Under the pieces are notes generated by a model. That model searched no databases and was not told where the DNA came from. It worked only from the letters and a program-made list of their open reading frames with translations. From Idiomarina seosinensis_A (GTDB taxonomy: Bacteria; Pseudomonadota; Gammaproteobacteria; Enterobacterales; Alteromonadaceae): 64,000 bases of DNA. The position numbers and the translations under genes are program-made. Of this stretch, positions 8,559 through 17,522 are shown piece by piece. The stretch spans positions 1,426,001-1,490,000 of the forward strand of contig NZ_CP085211.1 in NCBI RefSeq assembly GCF_044797955.1, read 5' to 3'. How positions within the stretch are numbered: the first letter of the stretch is position 1; each line of letters starts with the position of its first letter.

Positions 8559-11447
8559 ATGTCATTGTTCATCCGCTATTTGCTAATTGGTATTATGTTA
8601 CCTTTTGGCCTGTCGTCGGCTCCGGCACAGAGTATGGATTTGCCACAACTGCAGGGTAACGGTTCTCTTGAGCACTTAATTAGTGAAGTATGGACTACCC
8701 GTCACGGCCTGCCTCATAACTCTGTTAATGCCATGGCCCAGGACTCACAGGGCTATTTGTGGCTGGGTACCTGGCAGGGACCCAGTCGTTTTAATGGCCG
8801 CGAATTTGAAATTTATGACGATATAAGGGTTACCGGGCTGCCCGATATTGGCATTTTTACAGTCGATGTTAACCACTGTAACGGCAGCCTTTACGTTGGC
8901 GGTGCCCGTGGCGGCATCAGCCGTCACGACGATGGCCAATGGCAGGAGCTGCAACCAGCCCCGCCTTTTATTAATAATCTGAACGTTGACTCGCAATGTA
9001 ATCTTTGGGTGTCCAGTAGTGAGCAGGGCTTGCTGTTTTACGAAAACGATCAGCGCAGCAGCGTTTTCACTACCGACAATGGCTTGCCCTCAAACGCGGT
9101 CTTCCAGAGTCTGCTCGATAAACAGGGGAACCTGTGGGCAGCGACCAGCGAAGGCCTGGCAGTAAAAGCGGCCAATGCCACAGGGTTCTCTTTGATTAAA
9201 TCAGTACCTAATGGGCGTGTTCGCACACTCGTCATGGCTCCTACGGGTCAAATTTTAGTGGGTACTCAGGAGGGCATTTACCAACAAACCGAAAATTTCG
9301 GGTTCAAGCGCTTCCAGCCTGATTTTAACGCCAGTATCAGCGCCCTGCATTACTCTCCTGAAGGTCACCTTTGGATTGGCACATACCGCCGGGGCGTATG
9401 GCGAATTCGTAATGGCGAAACGCAGTCGCTGGATACCAACAGTGGCCTGCCTAACAACCATGTTTTAGACATTATGCACGATCATGAAGGCAGCATCTGG
9501 GTCTCCACTCATGGCGGGCTAGTGCAGTTTCGTGACGCGCTGTTTGCAAAATTTACCAAAGCCCACGGCCTGGTCGGTAATTATGTCCGCGCTGTTATGG
9601 AGTATCAGGGCAATATCTATGTAGGCACCAGTAACGGTGTTACCCGCATCAACAGCGAGGGCAACTTTATTGTAGGTGAAGGTACTGAGCTGGAAGGTCA
9701 GTCGGTTTTGTCGTTCCAGCGCCATGATGGTGAACTCATTATCGGCACCTACACTGGCGGTGCCTTTGCCTGGAATGGTAAACAAGTCACCCGACATTAT
9801 CATCAGGGCGATAAACTGCCCGATAACGAAGTTAGAAAAATTGCCTCGTCCAGCCGATATGGGCTGGTACTCGGCGGTCCGGATGGCCTTACTCACATAT
9901 CGCCCTACGGGATAAAGCAATTGACCGTCGACGATGGTTTGTTAAATAACTATACGACCGCGCTATTTTTTGATTCTGAGCATCAGTTATGGGCCGGCTC
10001 GGTCAGCGGTGTAGTTAAAATAACCTTAACCGATGCCGGTGATGACATCAGGTATCAAACAGAAGAGATTAACCTGAGGTCACTTAGCGGCGCTGAGCTG
10101 GCTTTTCAGATTGTCGAGAAACAGGGCCACTTATGGGTAGCAACCGACCGTGGACTGGTGGTCCACAGAATGGGAACAGATGAATGGCAAATTTTTAATC
10201 GCGATAACGGACTGCCTTTTGATAACTTTTTATCCGTTGCGTTTGACGGCGATGCCAACCTTTGGCTTGGCTCTAACCGTGGCGCAATATTTATCGACCA
10301 TGACGCCTTCACACAAACCCTGAACGATCCCAACACCCTGCTACCATATCAACGGTACACCGAAGTCGATGGTATGAGCAGCTCGCAAGTTAACAGCGGC
10401 GGTCCCTCTTTGTACCGCAGCAGTAATGGTCACCTTTGGCTGGCGACCGCCAGCGGCGTGTCGGTCATCAACCCTCAGCATCGGCGTGACCTTTCTTCCA
10501 GCCCCCCGCCAGTGGTTATCGCATCCGTTAAGGCCGATGACCGTACACTCAGTTACGGCGAAGAAGTTGCATCCGATACCCAGCGCGTAGCATTTGAGTA
10601 CGCCGGGCTGGGTTATCTGATGTCCGATCACATCCGCTATCAGGTTAGGATGCGCGGTTTCGATAACGACTGGATCGACAAGGACTCGCTAACAAGGACT
10701 GAGTATACCGCCCTACCGGCCAGAGATTATGTTTTTCAGGTTCGTGCATCGTACCCGGGCGGAGCCTGGAGCGAGCCTGCTCAGTTTGCTTTCTCTCGCT
10801 CTGAGCATTTTTGGCAGAAACCGACCACCTGGGCGCTGTTGCTTTTAGCTGCGGTGCTGATTGCCTTTATTGTAGTTCGGGCCCGGCTTAGGTTCTTAAA
10901 CCGCAGTCGGCGACAACTTGACCGTATGGTGCAGGAAAAAACCGCCGAACTAGAAACCCTGGTACGCCAGGACCCCTTAACCGGCCTGGGCAATCGACGT
11001 GCCTTTGACGAACGCTTACGTCTGGAACTTAAACGTAGTCAGCGTAGTGATAAGCACTTGTCGCTGGCAATTATCGATGTTGATTTCTTTAAACAGGTGA
11101 ATGACCGTTTTTTACATACCGTCGGCGATCAGGTACTGATTGAATTATCCCGGCTACTGGTTACTTTATTACGCGATGTTGATTACGCAGCACGCTGGGG
11201 CGGAGAAGAATTTGCCGTTTTATTGCCGGACACCAGCCTGGAAGAAGCTATCGAAGTCGCTGACCGTGTCCGTAATGGCGTCCAGCATCACGACTTTTCA
11301 CGGCTACTGGATGAGCATCAACTGACCGTGAGTATCGGCGTATCCTGCAGCGAGCACTACCCGGATCACAGCAGTTTACTGGTTGCTGCAGATCAAGCGC
11401 TTTATCAGGCAAAATCAAACGGCCGAAACCGCCTGGAGTATAAATAA
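8559..11447 (+). CDS. Two-component-type beta-propeller / Y_Y_Y / diguanylate cyclase
   Basis: This 962-residue membrane sensor starts with a signal peptide ending near APAQS (about residue 25). Some 14 Reg_prop-type blades follow (repeated GYLWLGT, GNLWAATSEGL, GHLWIGT, HQLWAGS), filling residues about 30-690 and predicting two seven-bladed periplasmic propellers. A Y_Y_Y domain covers about 690-765 and a transmembrane helix about 775-795. A short coiled linker then leads to a GGDEF domain containing RQDPLTGLGNRRAF, AIIDVDFFKQVND and RWGGEEF. An RxxD inhibitory site (RDVD) precedes GGEEF by five residues. The periplasmic part probably binds a ligand, as in hybrid two-component polysaccharide sensors, and controls c-di-GMP synthesis; the ligand is unknown. 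Its stop overlaps the next ATG by one base. Confidence 0.93.
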   Translation: MSLFIRYLLIGIMLPFGLSSAPAQSMDLPQLQGNGSLEHLISEVWTTRHGLPHNSVNAMAQDSQGYLWLGTWQGPSRFNGREFEIYDDIRVTGLPDIGIFTVDVNHCNGSLYVGGARGGISRHDDGQWQELQPAPPFINNLNVDSQCNLWVSSSEQGLLFYENDQRSSVFTTDNGLPSNAVFQSLLDKQGNLWAATSEGLAVKAANATGFSLIKSVPNGRVRTLVMAPTGQILVGTQEGIYQQTENFGFKRFQPDFNASISALHYSPEGHLWIGTYRRGVWRIRNGETQSLDTNSGLPNNHVLDIMHDHEGSIWVSTHGGLVQFRDALFAKFTKAHGLVGNYVRAVMEYQGNIYVGTSNGVTRINSEGNFIVGEGTELEGQSVLSFQRHDGELIIGTYTGGAFAWNGKQVTRHYHQGDKLPDNEVRKIASSSRYGLVLGGPDGLTHISPYGIKQLTVDDGLLNNYTTALFFDSEHQLWAGSVSGVVKITLTDAGDDIRYQTEEINLRSLSGAELAFQIVEKQGHLWVATDRGLVVHRMGTDEWQIFNRDNGLPFDNFLSVAFDGDANLWLGSNRGAIFIDHDAFTQTLNDPNTLLPYQRYTEVDGMSSSQVNSGGPSLYRSSNGHLWLATASGVSVINPQHRRDLSSSPPPVVIASVKADDRTLSYGEEVASDTQRVAFEYAGLGYLMSDHIRYQVRMRGFDNDWIDKDSLTRTEYTALPARDYVFQVRASYPGGAWSEPAQFAFSRSEHFWQKPTTWALLLLAAVLIAFIVVRARLRFLNRSRRQLDRMVQEKTAELETLVRQDPLTGLGNRRAFDERLRLELKRSQRSDKHLSLAIIDVDFFKQVNDRFLHTVGDQVLIELSRLLVTLLRDVDYAARWGGEEFAVLLPDTSLEEAIEVADRVRNGVQHHDFSRLLDEHQLTVSIGVSCSEHYPDHSSLLVAADQALYQAKSNGRNRLEYK

Positions 11448-12982
11448 TGAGAAAAGAAACACTACTGGCAATTGTCATTACTACGTTAATAACAGCTTGT
11501 GGTGATGCCCCTCGCGGTAATGCCGATGGCGCTGATGGCCAGGCAAAAATTATACAAACCTCGCCCAGCCAGCAGCTTGAAACAATTTATGACGAGTTTT
11601 TTGAAGAGCTAATGCAGTTCGACCCATTGTTTGCAACCTCCCTTGAGAAGCAACAGTATAATGATCAGCTGCCAAACTTTTTAGCCTCTGAGTATCGCGA
11701 GAAAAAACGTCGGTTCGAGCAAAAATACCTGGATCGCATTAATGCTATTGATCCAGTTTCACTGCCTGATTCTGCCTTAATCGACTATAAAATCTTTAAA
11801 CGTCGGCGCGAAATGGCAGTCCGTTCTTTTCGGTTTCCCTCACATTTATTGCCCATTGACCCGTTTCAGAATTTCGCAACCCGCTTTGCAGCGTTAGGTT
11901 CGGGAGCCTCGGTGCAGCCGTTTGAAACTTACAGCGACTACCAGAACTGGGCAAACCGACTGGAACAAATTCCAGTAATTTTTAACCAGGCACAGCAAAA
12001 TATGCAAACGGGTGTTGAGCAAGGAGTTGTATACCCCCGGGTTTTAACCGAACAGGTCATATCACAAGTCAAAGCACAGATTGTAGAGCAAGTCGAAAAC
12101 AGTGTTTTCTGGCAACCGATTGAGCAGCTGCCGGAATCACTGGACTCCGGGCAACAGCAACAAATCACTCAGCGCTACCGAAAGTTGCTAGAGGATACGG
12201 TTATTCCGGCTTACCAACAGCTTGCGCATTATTTGGCCGACGAATACTTGCCCCATAGCCGCACCGAGACCTTTGGCCTGGAACAGTTGCCCGACGGTAA
12301 AGCCTGGTATCAGTACCTGATTGAAGCCAATACGTCGACCCGTCTGACTGCCGCTGAAATTCACCGAATCGGTAAGTCCGAAGTGCACCGGCTTCGCGCG
12401 CAAATGAGTAAACTTATGAAGCAAATGAATTTTGAAGGCGATTTATCGGCTTTTTTTGAGGAGATGACCTATGATCCCCGTTTCAATTACGACAGCCGTG
12501 AGAATATGCCGGAGGACTTGCCCCTATTTCGTCAATTTGCGCGCGAGCCGGTCTATCGCAAAGGCTGGGGTCTTTACGCCGAATCTTTAGGGGATGAAAT
12601 GGGATTGTACCAGGGTTCTGACTCATCTTTTCAGGCTCTGGCAGCCGAGCTCTGGCGTTCTGTTCAGCTGGTAACCGACACCGGTATCCATGGAAAAGGC
12701 TGGAGCCACCAGCAGGTACTCGATTATATGCAGCAAAACGCGCCTGTCACAAAGGCTCATGCTGAATCCGAAACAAAGCGTTTGATGGCACAGCCCGGAC
12801 AAGCGTTGGCTTACAAAGTGGGTCAGCTAAAAATTGCTGAACTGCGGCGCGAAGCTGAACGAAAACTGGGTGAACGATTTGACAGCGAAGCTTTTCATCA
12901 GGTCGTTCTTGAACAGGGGGCCATACCGCTGGCTCTGCTGGAACAAAAAGTTAAGCGCTGGATTATCGAGCGACGTTACTGA
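11447..12982 (+). CDS. DUF885 family lipoprotein lacking the metal-site segment
   Basis: This 511-residue predicted lipoprotein (lipobox LITAC at residues 14-18) belongs to the DUF885 family of presumed metallopeptidases, usually about 600 residues. N- and C-terminal parts align with the family pattern, ending with the usual PGQALAYKVGQLKI and FHQVVLEQGAIPLALLEQKV. The central segment that normally carries HExxPGHH is missing: TYDPRFNYDSREN (341-353) runs straight into the region MPEDLPLFRQF then YRKGWGLYAESLG, where the family has VEGWALYAE. The reading frame is kept, so this looks like an in-frame loss of about 100 residues at 12494-12510. The product is probably catalytically inactive. It is coupled to the cyclase upstream (TAATG). 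Confidence 0.85.
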   Translation: MRKETLLAIVITTLITACGDAPRGNADGADGQAKIIQTSPSQQLETIYDEFFEELMQFDPLFATSLEKQQYNDQLPNFLASEYREKKRRFEQKYLDRINAIDPVSLPDSALIDYKIFKRRREMAVRSFRFPSHLLPIDPFQNFATRFAALGSGASVQPFETYSDYQNWANRLEQIPVIFNQAQQNMQTGVEQGVVYPRVLTEQVISQVKAQIVEQVENSVFWQPIEQLPESLDSGQQQQITQRYRKLLEDTVIPAYQQLAHYLADEYLPHSRTETFGLEQLPDGKAWYQYLIEANTSTRLTAAEIHRIGKSEVHRLRAQMSKLMKQMNFEGDLSAFFEEMTYDPRFNYDSRENMPEDLPLFRQFAREPVYRKGWGLYAESLGDEMGLYQGSDSSFQALAAELWRSVQLVTDTGIHGKGWSHQQVLDYMQQNAPVTKAHAESETKRLMAQPGQALAYKVGQLKIAELRREAERKLGERFDSEAFHQVVLEQGAIPLALLEQKVKRWIIERRY

Positions 12983-13003
12983 GCCAGGGCCCGGACTTCT
13001 TCG

Positions 13004-14173
13004 TCACTTGATCATTTCAATAGCCTTCTGCAAGCCGTTCACTGTCAATGGCTGCATTCGTTCATCCATAATCTCCGCTATCATCTGAATTGAGGTGTAA
13101 TAACGCCAACGACTTTTTGGCTGTGGATTCAGCCAGACTGCATCCGTAAAATGGCTTACCAGCCGCTGTAACCAGAGTCCGCCTGGTTCTTCGTTCCAGT
13201 GTTCAACACTGCCGCCGGGATAGGCAATTTCATACGGCCCCATGGTCGCATCGCCGACAATTATTAACTTATAATCCTCGCCATAGCTCTGCAGTACCTG
13301 CCGGGTCGGGACTTGAGCACTGCGCCTTCGTTGATTATCACGCCAAAGGCCCTCATAAGGGCAGTTATGAAAATAATACAGTTCCAGCTGCCGGAACTCC
13401 CCTTTAAGGGCAGTAAATAGCTGTTGCACCTGGTAAATGTGATCATCCATTGAGCCACCGACATCCAGTAACAACACTATTTTTATCGCATTATGCCGCT
13501 CTGCCTGCCACTGTAGATCCAGCAGCCCACCCCGCCGTGCTGTTGCAGTTAAGGTACTGTCGATATCCAGCTCGGTAGCAGCCCCATGTCGGGCAAACTG
13601 CCGTAGATTTCTTAGCGCCACTTGATAGTTGCGTTCTTCAAGATTGGCATCCTGGTCTAAATCACGGAATTCGCGCTTGTCCCAAACTTTGGCAGCACTG
13701 CGATTACGGTTCGCCTGTTGACCGATACGAATACCACCGGGGTGGTAGCCATAAGCGCCAAAAGGCGAGGTGCCGCCAGTACCTATCCATTTTGAGCCAC
13801 CCTGATGACGCTTTTGTTGCTCCTTTAATCGCTCATGAAAGCTTTTCAGAAGATCGTCTAAACTACCAAGCTGCTTTACTTTTGCTTTATCGTCCTCGCT
13901 GAATTCGCGCTGCAGAGCATTTTGCAGCCATTCAGCAGGGATTTTTTCACTAATATCGGTGTTGGCGATACGCTCAACATACTCAGTAAAAGCGCGATCA
14001 AAACGATCATAAAAGCTTTCGTCTTTTACCAGGATTAAGCGGCTGATATGGTAGAAAGTGTCAACATCGGCAAAAATCACCCGTTGCTGCATTGCCTGCA
14101 GCAAATCCAGCCACTCCGTAATGGTTGTTTTAAGCCCATGTTTTCGCAGGATCTGAAAAAACTCAATTAACAC
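13004..14173 (-). CDS. VWA domain protein of the CoxE type
   Basis: A von Willebrand A-domain protein, 389 residues from a GTG at 14173. This start gives VLIEFFQILRKHGLKTTITEW, the usual N-terminus of MoxR-partner VWA proteins, and a short overlap with the moxR stop; an ATG at 14209 would add 12 residues. The N-terminal helical region includes VIFADVDTFYHISRL. A linker has GGSKWIGTGGTSPFGAYG. The MIDAS loop is LLLDVGGSMDDH, a DxGxS variant usual in this clade, in the last 200 residues. Such proteins work with MoxR ATPases in metal insertion or complex assembly. The client here is unknown; no oxidase or dehydrogenase gene is adjacent. It converges on the DUF885 gene. Confidence 0.88.
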   Translation of the reverse strand: MLIEFFQILRKHGLKTTITEWLDLLQAMQQRVIFADVDTFYHISRLILVKDESFYDRFDRAFTEYVERIANTDISEKIPAEWLQNALQREFSEDDKAKVKQLGSLDDLLKSFHERLKEQQKRHQGGSKWIGTGGTSPFGAYGYHPGGIRIGQQANRNRSAAKVWDKREFRDLDQDANLEERNYQVALRNLRQFARHGAATELDIDSTLTATARRGGLLDLQWQAERHNAIKIVLLLDVGGSMDDHIYQVQQLFTALKGEFRQLELYYFHNCPYEGLWRDNQRRRSAQVPTRQVLQSYGEDYKLIIVGDATMGPYEIAYPGGSVEHWNEEPGGLWLQRLVSHFTDAVWLNPQPKSRWRYYTSIQMIAEIMDERMQPLTVNGLQKAIEMIK

Positions 14174-14993
14174 GGCGAACCCTGTCAACCAGTTCGACAT
14201 CCTGCTCATGTTTTAGTAATGCGCCCGTTAAAGGTATTGCACTGTTTTGCTGGCGTGAATGCCGCAGTTGCTCTACCGTCATATCTTCTGCCAACAGTAA
14301 TCTCAGCCAGTCCAGCAGTTCAGAGGTCGATGGCTTTTTCTTTAAGGCCGGTATATCGCGTATTTGAAGAAACATTTCTAATGCCTCCTGCAGTAACTGC
14401 GACTGTAAATCGGGAAAATGCACCTGAGCAATTTGCGCTAAAGTCTGCTCATCCGGAAACTGAATAAAATGGAAAAAACAACGCCGTAAAAAAGCATCCG
14501 GCAAGGCCTTCTCATTGTTCGAAGTGATAATAACAATAGGTCGTTGCCTGGCCTGTATCTGTTCCCCGGTTTCATAAACATGAAATGCCATCTGGTCCAG
14601 TTCATGCAATAAATCATTAGGAAATTCGATATCAGCTTTGTCGATTTCATCAATCAACAAGACTGGTCTTTGCTCTGCCTCAAAGGCCTGCCACAACTTA
14701 CCAGGCTTAATATAGTTGCTGATATCATGCACTTTTTCGCTACCCAGCTGACTGTCACGTAGTCGCGACACGGCATCGTATTCGTACAAGCCTTGCTGGG
14801 CCTTAGTGGTTGATTTTATCGACCACTGAATTAACCGGGTACCCAATGAAGTGGCTAGCTCTTCAGCCAGCCTGGTTTTTCCGGTTCCTGGTTCCCCTTT
14901 CAATAAAAGCGGCTTTTGTAGCGTAACGGCAGCGTCTACCGCAGCGGCGAGAGACTGTGAAACAATGTAACTATTGCTACTTTTAAATGCCAT
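14163..14993 (-). CDS. MoxR-family AAA+ ATPase
   Basis: A 276-residue AAA+ chaperone-like ATPase. Walker A is LLKGEPGTGKTRLAEELA near residue 30, Walker B is VLLIDEIDKADIEFP, sensor 1 is VIITSNNEKALPDAFLRRC with the arginine finger region, and a C-terminal lid follows. The ATG at 14993 is chosen because AAGGA lies eight bases upstream; an ATG at 15017 has none. It overlaps the kinase stop by 11 bases and the VWA start by about 11, so the three are one translational unit. MoxR and VWA proteins usually form a remodelling pair. The target complex is not indicated by neighbours other than the sensor kinase. Confidence 0.92.
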   Translation of the reverse strand: MAFKSSNSYIVSQSLAAAVDAAVTLQKPLLLKGEPGTGKTRLAEELATSLGTRLIQWSIKSTTKAQQGLYEYDAVSRLRDSQLGSEKVHDISNYIKPGKLWQAFEAEQRPVLLIDEIDKADIEFPNDLLHELDQMAFHVYETGEQIQARQRPIVIITSNNEKALPDAFLRRCFFHFIQFPDEQTLAQIAQVHFPDLQSQLLQEALEMFLQIRDIPALKKKPSTSELLDWLRLLLAEDMTVEQLRHSRQQNSAIPLTGALLKHEQDVELVDRVRRVN

Positions 14994-16950
14994 GGGAGTT
15001 CCTTTGGTTAACAACATCAGTTCGGTTTAATACCATCGCTAAGTCCTCTTTTACGAAGGGTTTGGTAATGTAATCATTCATCCCTGACTTCATAGCCTGT
15101 TGACGGGTTTCGGCAAACGCATTGGCTGTTAAAGCCACAATGAAAGGCTGGGTAATCGCCAGTTTTCTAATCTCATGAGTGGTCTGGATACCATCCTGAC
15201 CGGGCATGTGTAAATCCATAAATACCACGTCAAAAGGCTCATTTTTTAGTTTTTCAATCGCTTGCTGTCCGCTGTGAGCACTCTCTACTCTCTGGCCAAG
15301 TTTTTTCAGCATTTCGTGGACTATCATCTGGTTTATGCGGTTATCATCAACAACCAGAATACGCATTCGCGGTAATTCGGGTAGTGGTAAGTCGGCGATT
15401 TCTTCTTCACTTAAGGAGCTGCCCTGATGAACCGCCATCGGTAAACAAACGGTAAAACATGATCCCTCGCCCAGCTGACTGTCAACCTGGATAGTACCAC
15501 TGAGTAGCTGCACCAGATTACGCACAATCGCCAGGCCCAGGCCGGTGCCATTTTGTGACTTAGTTAAGCCATCGTCCTCTTGTTCAAACAACTGCCAGAT
15601 GCGCCGCGTATCGCGTATCCCCGTTCCACTATCGGAAATTTGAATTTGCAACTCACCCTGGCGCTGGTTTTCCGGCAACCACTCGGCGCGTAATCTGATT
15701 TGACCTTGTTCGGTAAATTTTATGGCATTACTTATCAGATTACTGATAATTTGAATAACCCGAGAGTGATCCATAATGGTTTGTTTTGGCAGTTCACCGA
15801 CAATTAGTAACTCAAACTCTAAGTTTTTTTCTTTAATACGCTGTATAAACAGCGATCGCACATGCTCTAAAATATAAGAGATGCTGTGCGTGCCTAATTT
15901 TATCCTTAACTGCCCTTCCTCGGCGCGGGTCAAATCAAGTAAATCATTTAATGTATTAAGTAGATAATCACCGCTATTTTTAATCGTTGTCAGCAGTTGC
16001 CGCTGATAGGTTGTAACATCGGTATTCTCCAGTACCGAGGCCAGGCCCAGTATGCCATGCAAGGGTGTACGAATTTCATGGGACATATTGGCTAAAAACA
16101 CATTTTTTGCATGAGCCACGCGACGTGCATCCAGCTCTGCCTGCTTTTGCTCGGTCACATCAGTAATAGTGCCTGCGTAGCGGGTAACCTTCCCTTGATC
16201 ATCGCGCTCGATAATACGACCGCGATCGAGCACATAAATCCAGCGACCACTGCGGTGCAGCATTCTGTATTCACTCTCGTAAAAGCCGATTTTTCCGTCC
16301 CAGTGATCCTGTATCGCTTGCCAGACACGCTCAGAATCTTCCGGGTGCAGCCGGCTGGACCAGGCTTCGCTTGTTGCGGGTAATTCATCCAGCTGATAAC
16401 CAAAGATGTTGGCCCAGCGTTGATTAAATTCACAGGTTCCCTGTTGTGGGTTCCACTCCCAAGTTCCCAGCCGGGTTGCATCCAGCAACAAGCTCAGGCG
16501 CTTGCGTTCGGTTTCCAGGCTAAGTTCCAGCTGCTTACGTTCAGTTATATTAATCAGGTAGCCCAACAACAGCCGCACCTTATTGTCGGCGTCGTATCGA
16601 ACCACGGTCGTATCACTTACCCAAAGATAATGACCCTTTTTATGCCGCACCCGATAATCTTTATGCGTTAATCGAAACCCGGTTTTTCCCGATTTAAGTA
16701 ACTCGACTTCCTGATGCACCCGTTCAATATCATCGGCATGGATCAACTGCTTAAACTGAATATGCTGATTTAAGAAATCCGTTTTACTGTAACCAAAAAC
16801 CGACTCAACATTGTCCGATACGTATTCTACCGGCCAGTCGTCAGTATCCTGCCAGATAAACAGCGTTAAACCGGTACCGGCATTAATAAGTTCTTCCAGA
16901 TTGCTATTATTGATGGTGTCGGGCTGAGGATAAGTTAAGCTGGATGTCAT
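14983..16950 (-). CDS. Hybrid sensor histidine kinase (PAS-PAS-HisKA-HATPase-REC)
   Basis: A 655-residue soluble hybrid kinase without transmembrane segments. Two PAS domains (about 25-138 and 150-268) end in the PAC motifs LLLGYLINITERKQ and YAGTITDVTEQKQ. The HisKA box has FLANMSHEIRTPLHG with the phospho-accepting His near 291. HATPase motifs are NLISNAIKFTEQG, DSGTGI and GTGLGLAIV. A receiver domain covers about 533-645 with LVVDDNRIN and the phospho-acceptor Asp near 579 (VFMDLHMPG). It has no Hpt domain, so phosphorelay would need a separate Hpt protein. It is the first gene of an overlapping operon with MoxR and VWA genes, so it may sense a cytoplasmic signal governing that pair. Confidence 0.93.
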   Translation of the reverse strand: MTSSLTYPQPDTINNSNLEELINAGTGLTLFIWQDTDDWPVEYVSDNVESVFGYSKTDFLNQHIQFKQLIHADDIERVHQEVELLKSGKTGFRLTHKDYRVRHKKGHYLWVSDTTVVRYDADNKVRLLLGYLINITERKQLELSLETERKRLSLLLDATRLGTWEWNPQQGTCEFNQRWANIFGYQLDELPATSEAWSSRLHPEDSERVWQAIQDHWDGKIGFYESEYRMLHRSGRWIYVLDRGRIIERDDQGKVTRYAGTITDVTEQKQAELDARRVAHAKNVFLANMSHEIRTPLHGILGLASVLENTDVTTYQRQLLTTIKNSGDYLLNTLNDLLDLTRAEEGQLRIKLGTHSISYILEHVRSLFIQRIKEKNLEFELLIVGELPKQTIMDHSRVIQIISNLISNAIKFTEQGQIRLRAEWLPENQRQGELQIQISDSGTGIRDTRRIWQLFEQEDDGLTKSQNGTGLGLAIVRNLVQLLSGTIQVDSQLGEGSCFTVCLPMAVHQGSSLSEEEIADLPLPELPRMRILVVDDNRINQMIVHEMLKKLGQRVESAHSGQQAIEKLKNEPFDVVFMDLHMPGQDGIQTTHEIRKLAITQPFIVALTANAFAETRQQAMKSGMNDYITKPFVKEDLAMVLNRTDVVNQRNSHGI

Positions 16951-17039
16951 TAGCTGTTTGCTGCTCTAGTCGGTTAAGGTACACTCCATAAATAGATTAA
17001 CAATAATAATCCATTACATACAGTAAATGGCATAAATCC

Positions 17040-17522
17040 ATGACGACCGATGTAAATCAGTGGCAGACACAATTACTACAACAAGTTGATCGCCTTATTG
17101 CGGTTGCCAGCCAACAATTGCGACAGAACCAACCAGGCCCCACTGTTAAAGTTCGTGGTCCTGAGTATTGGCAGCGCTACGCCCGGCACCATTATGTAAA
17201 AGCTGCTGAGTTAATAAACGAGCAGCCATTTCAGGCAGCCAAACACTTCCGTCAGGCCGCTTTACTCGGCCATCCCAAGGCCATGCTTTATTTGGGTAAG
17301 ATGTTTTTGCAGGGGGAATATCTACCTTACAGTTTATTCCACGCCTGCTGCTGGCTGACGTTGGCAGAAAAAGCCGGTGAGAGCGCCGCCAGCCAGTTAA
17401 TTAAGGATCTCAGCCCTAAGTTAACAGCCCGTGAAATAAACGGCGCCCGAAAATTATCAGCAGAACGGTTTGAACAACTGTGTGATGCCAGCTTTAGCTT
17501 TCATCCTTCGTCGTCTGATTAA
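17040..17522 (+). CDS. Small Sel1/TPR-like repeat protein
   Basis: A 160-residue protein with no signal peptide. Residues about 54-114 resemble one to two Sel1-type helical repeats: AAKHFRQAALLGHPKAMLYLG, then FLQGEYLPYSLFHACCWLTLAEKAG. The rest is helical and Gln-rich at the N-terminus. Sel1 repeats mediate protein contacts; no enzymatic motif is seen. It is divergent from the hybrid kinase gene (89-base gap) and overlaps the patatin gene tail-to-tail by four bases. Function unknown. Confidence 0.75.
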   Translation: MTTDVNQWQTQLLQQVDRLIAVASQQLRQNQPGPTVKVRGPEYWQRYARHHYVKAAELINEQPFQAAKHFRQAALLGHPKAMLYLGKMFLQGEYLPYSLFHACCWLTLAEKAGESAASQLIKDLSPKLTAREINGARKLSAERFEQLCDASFSFHPSSSD

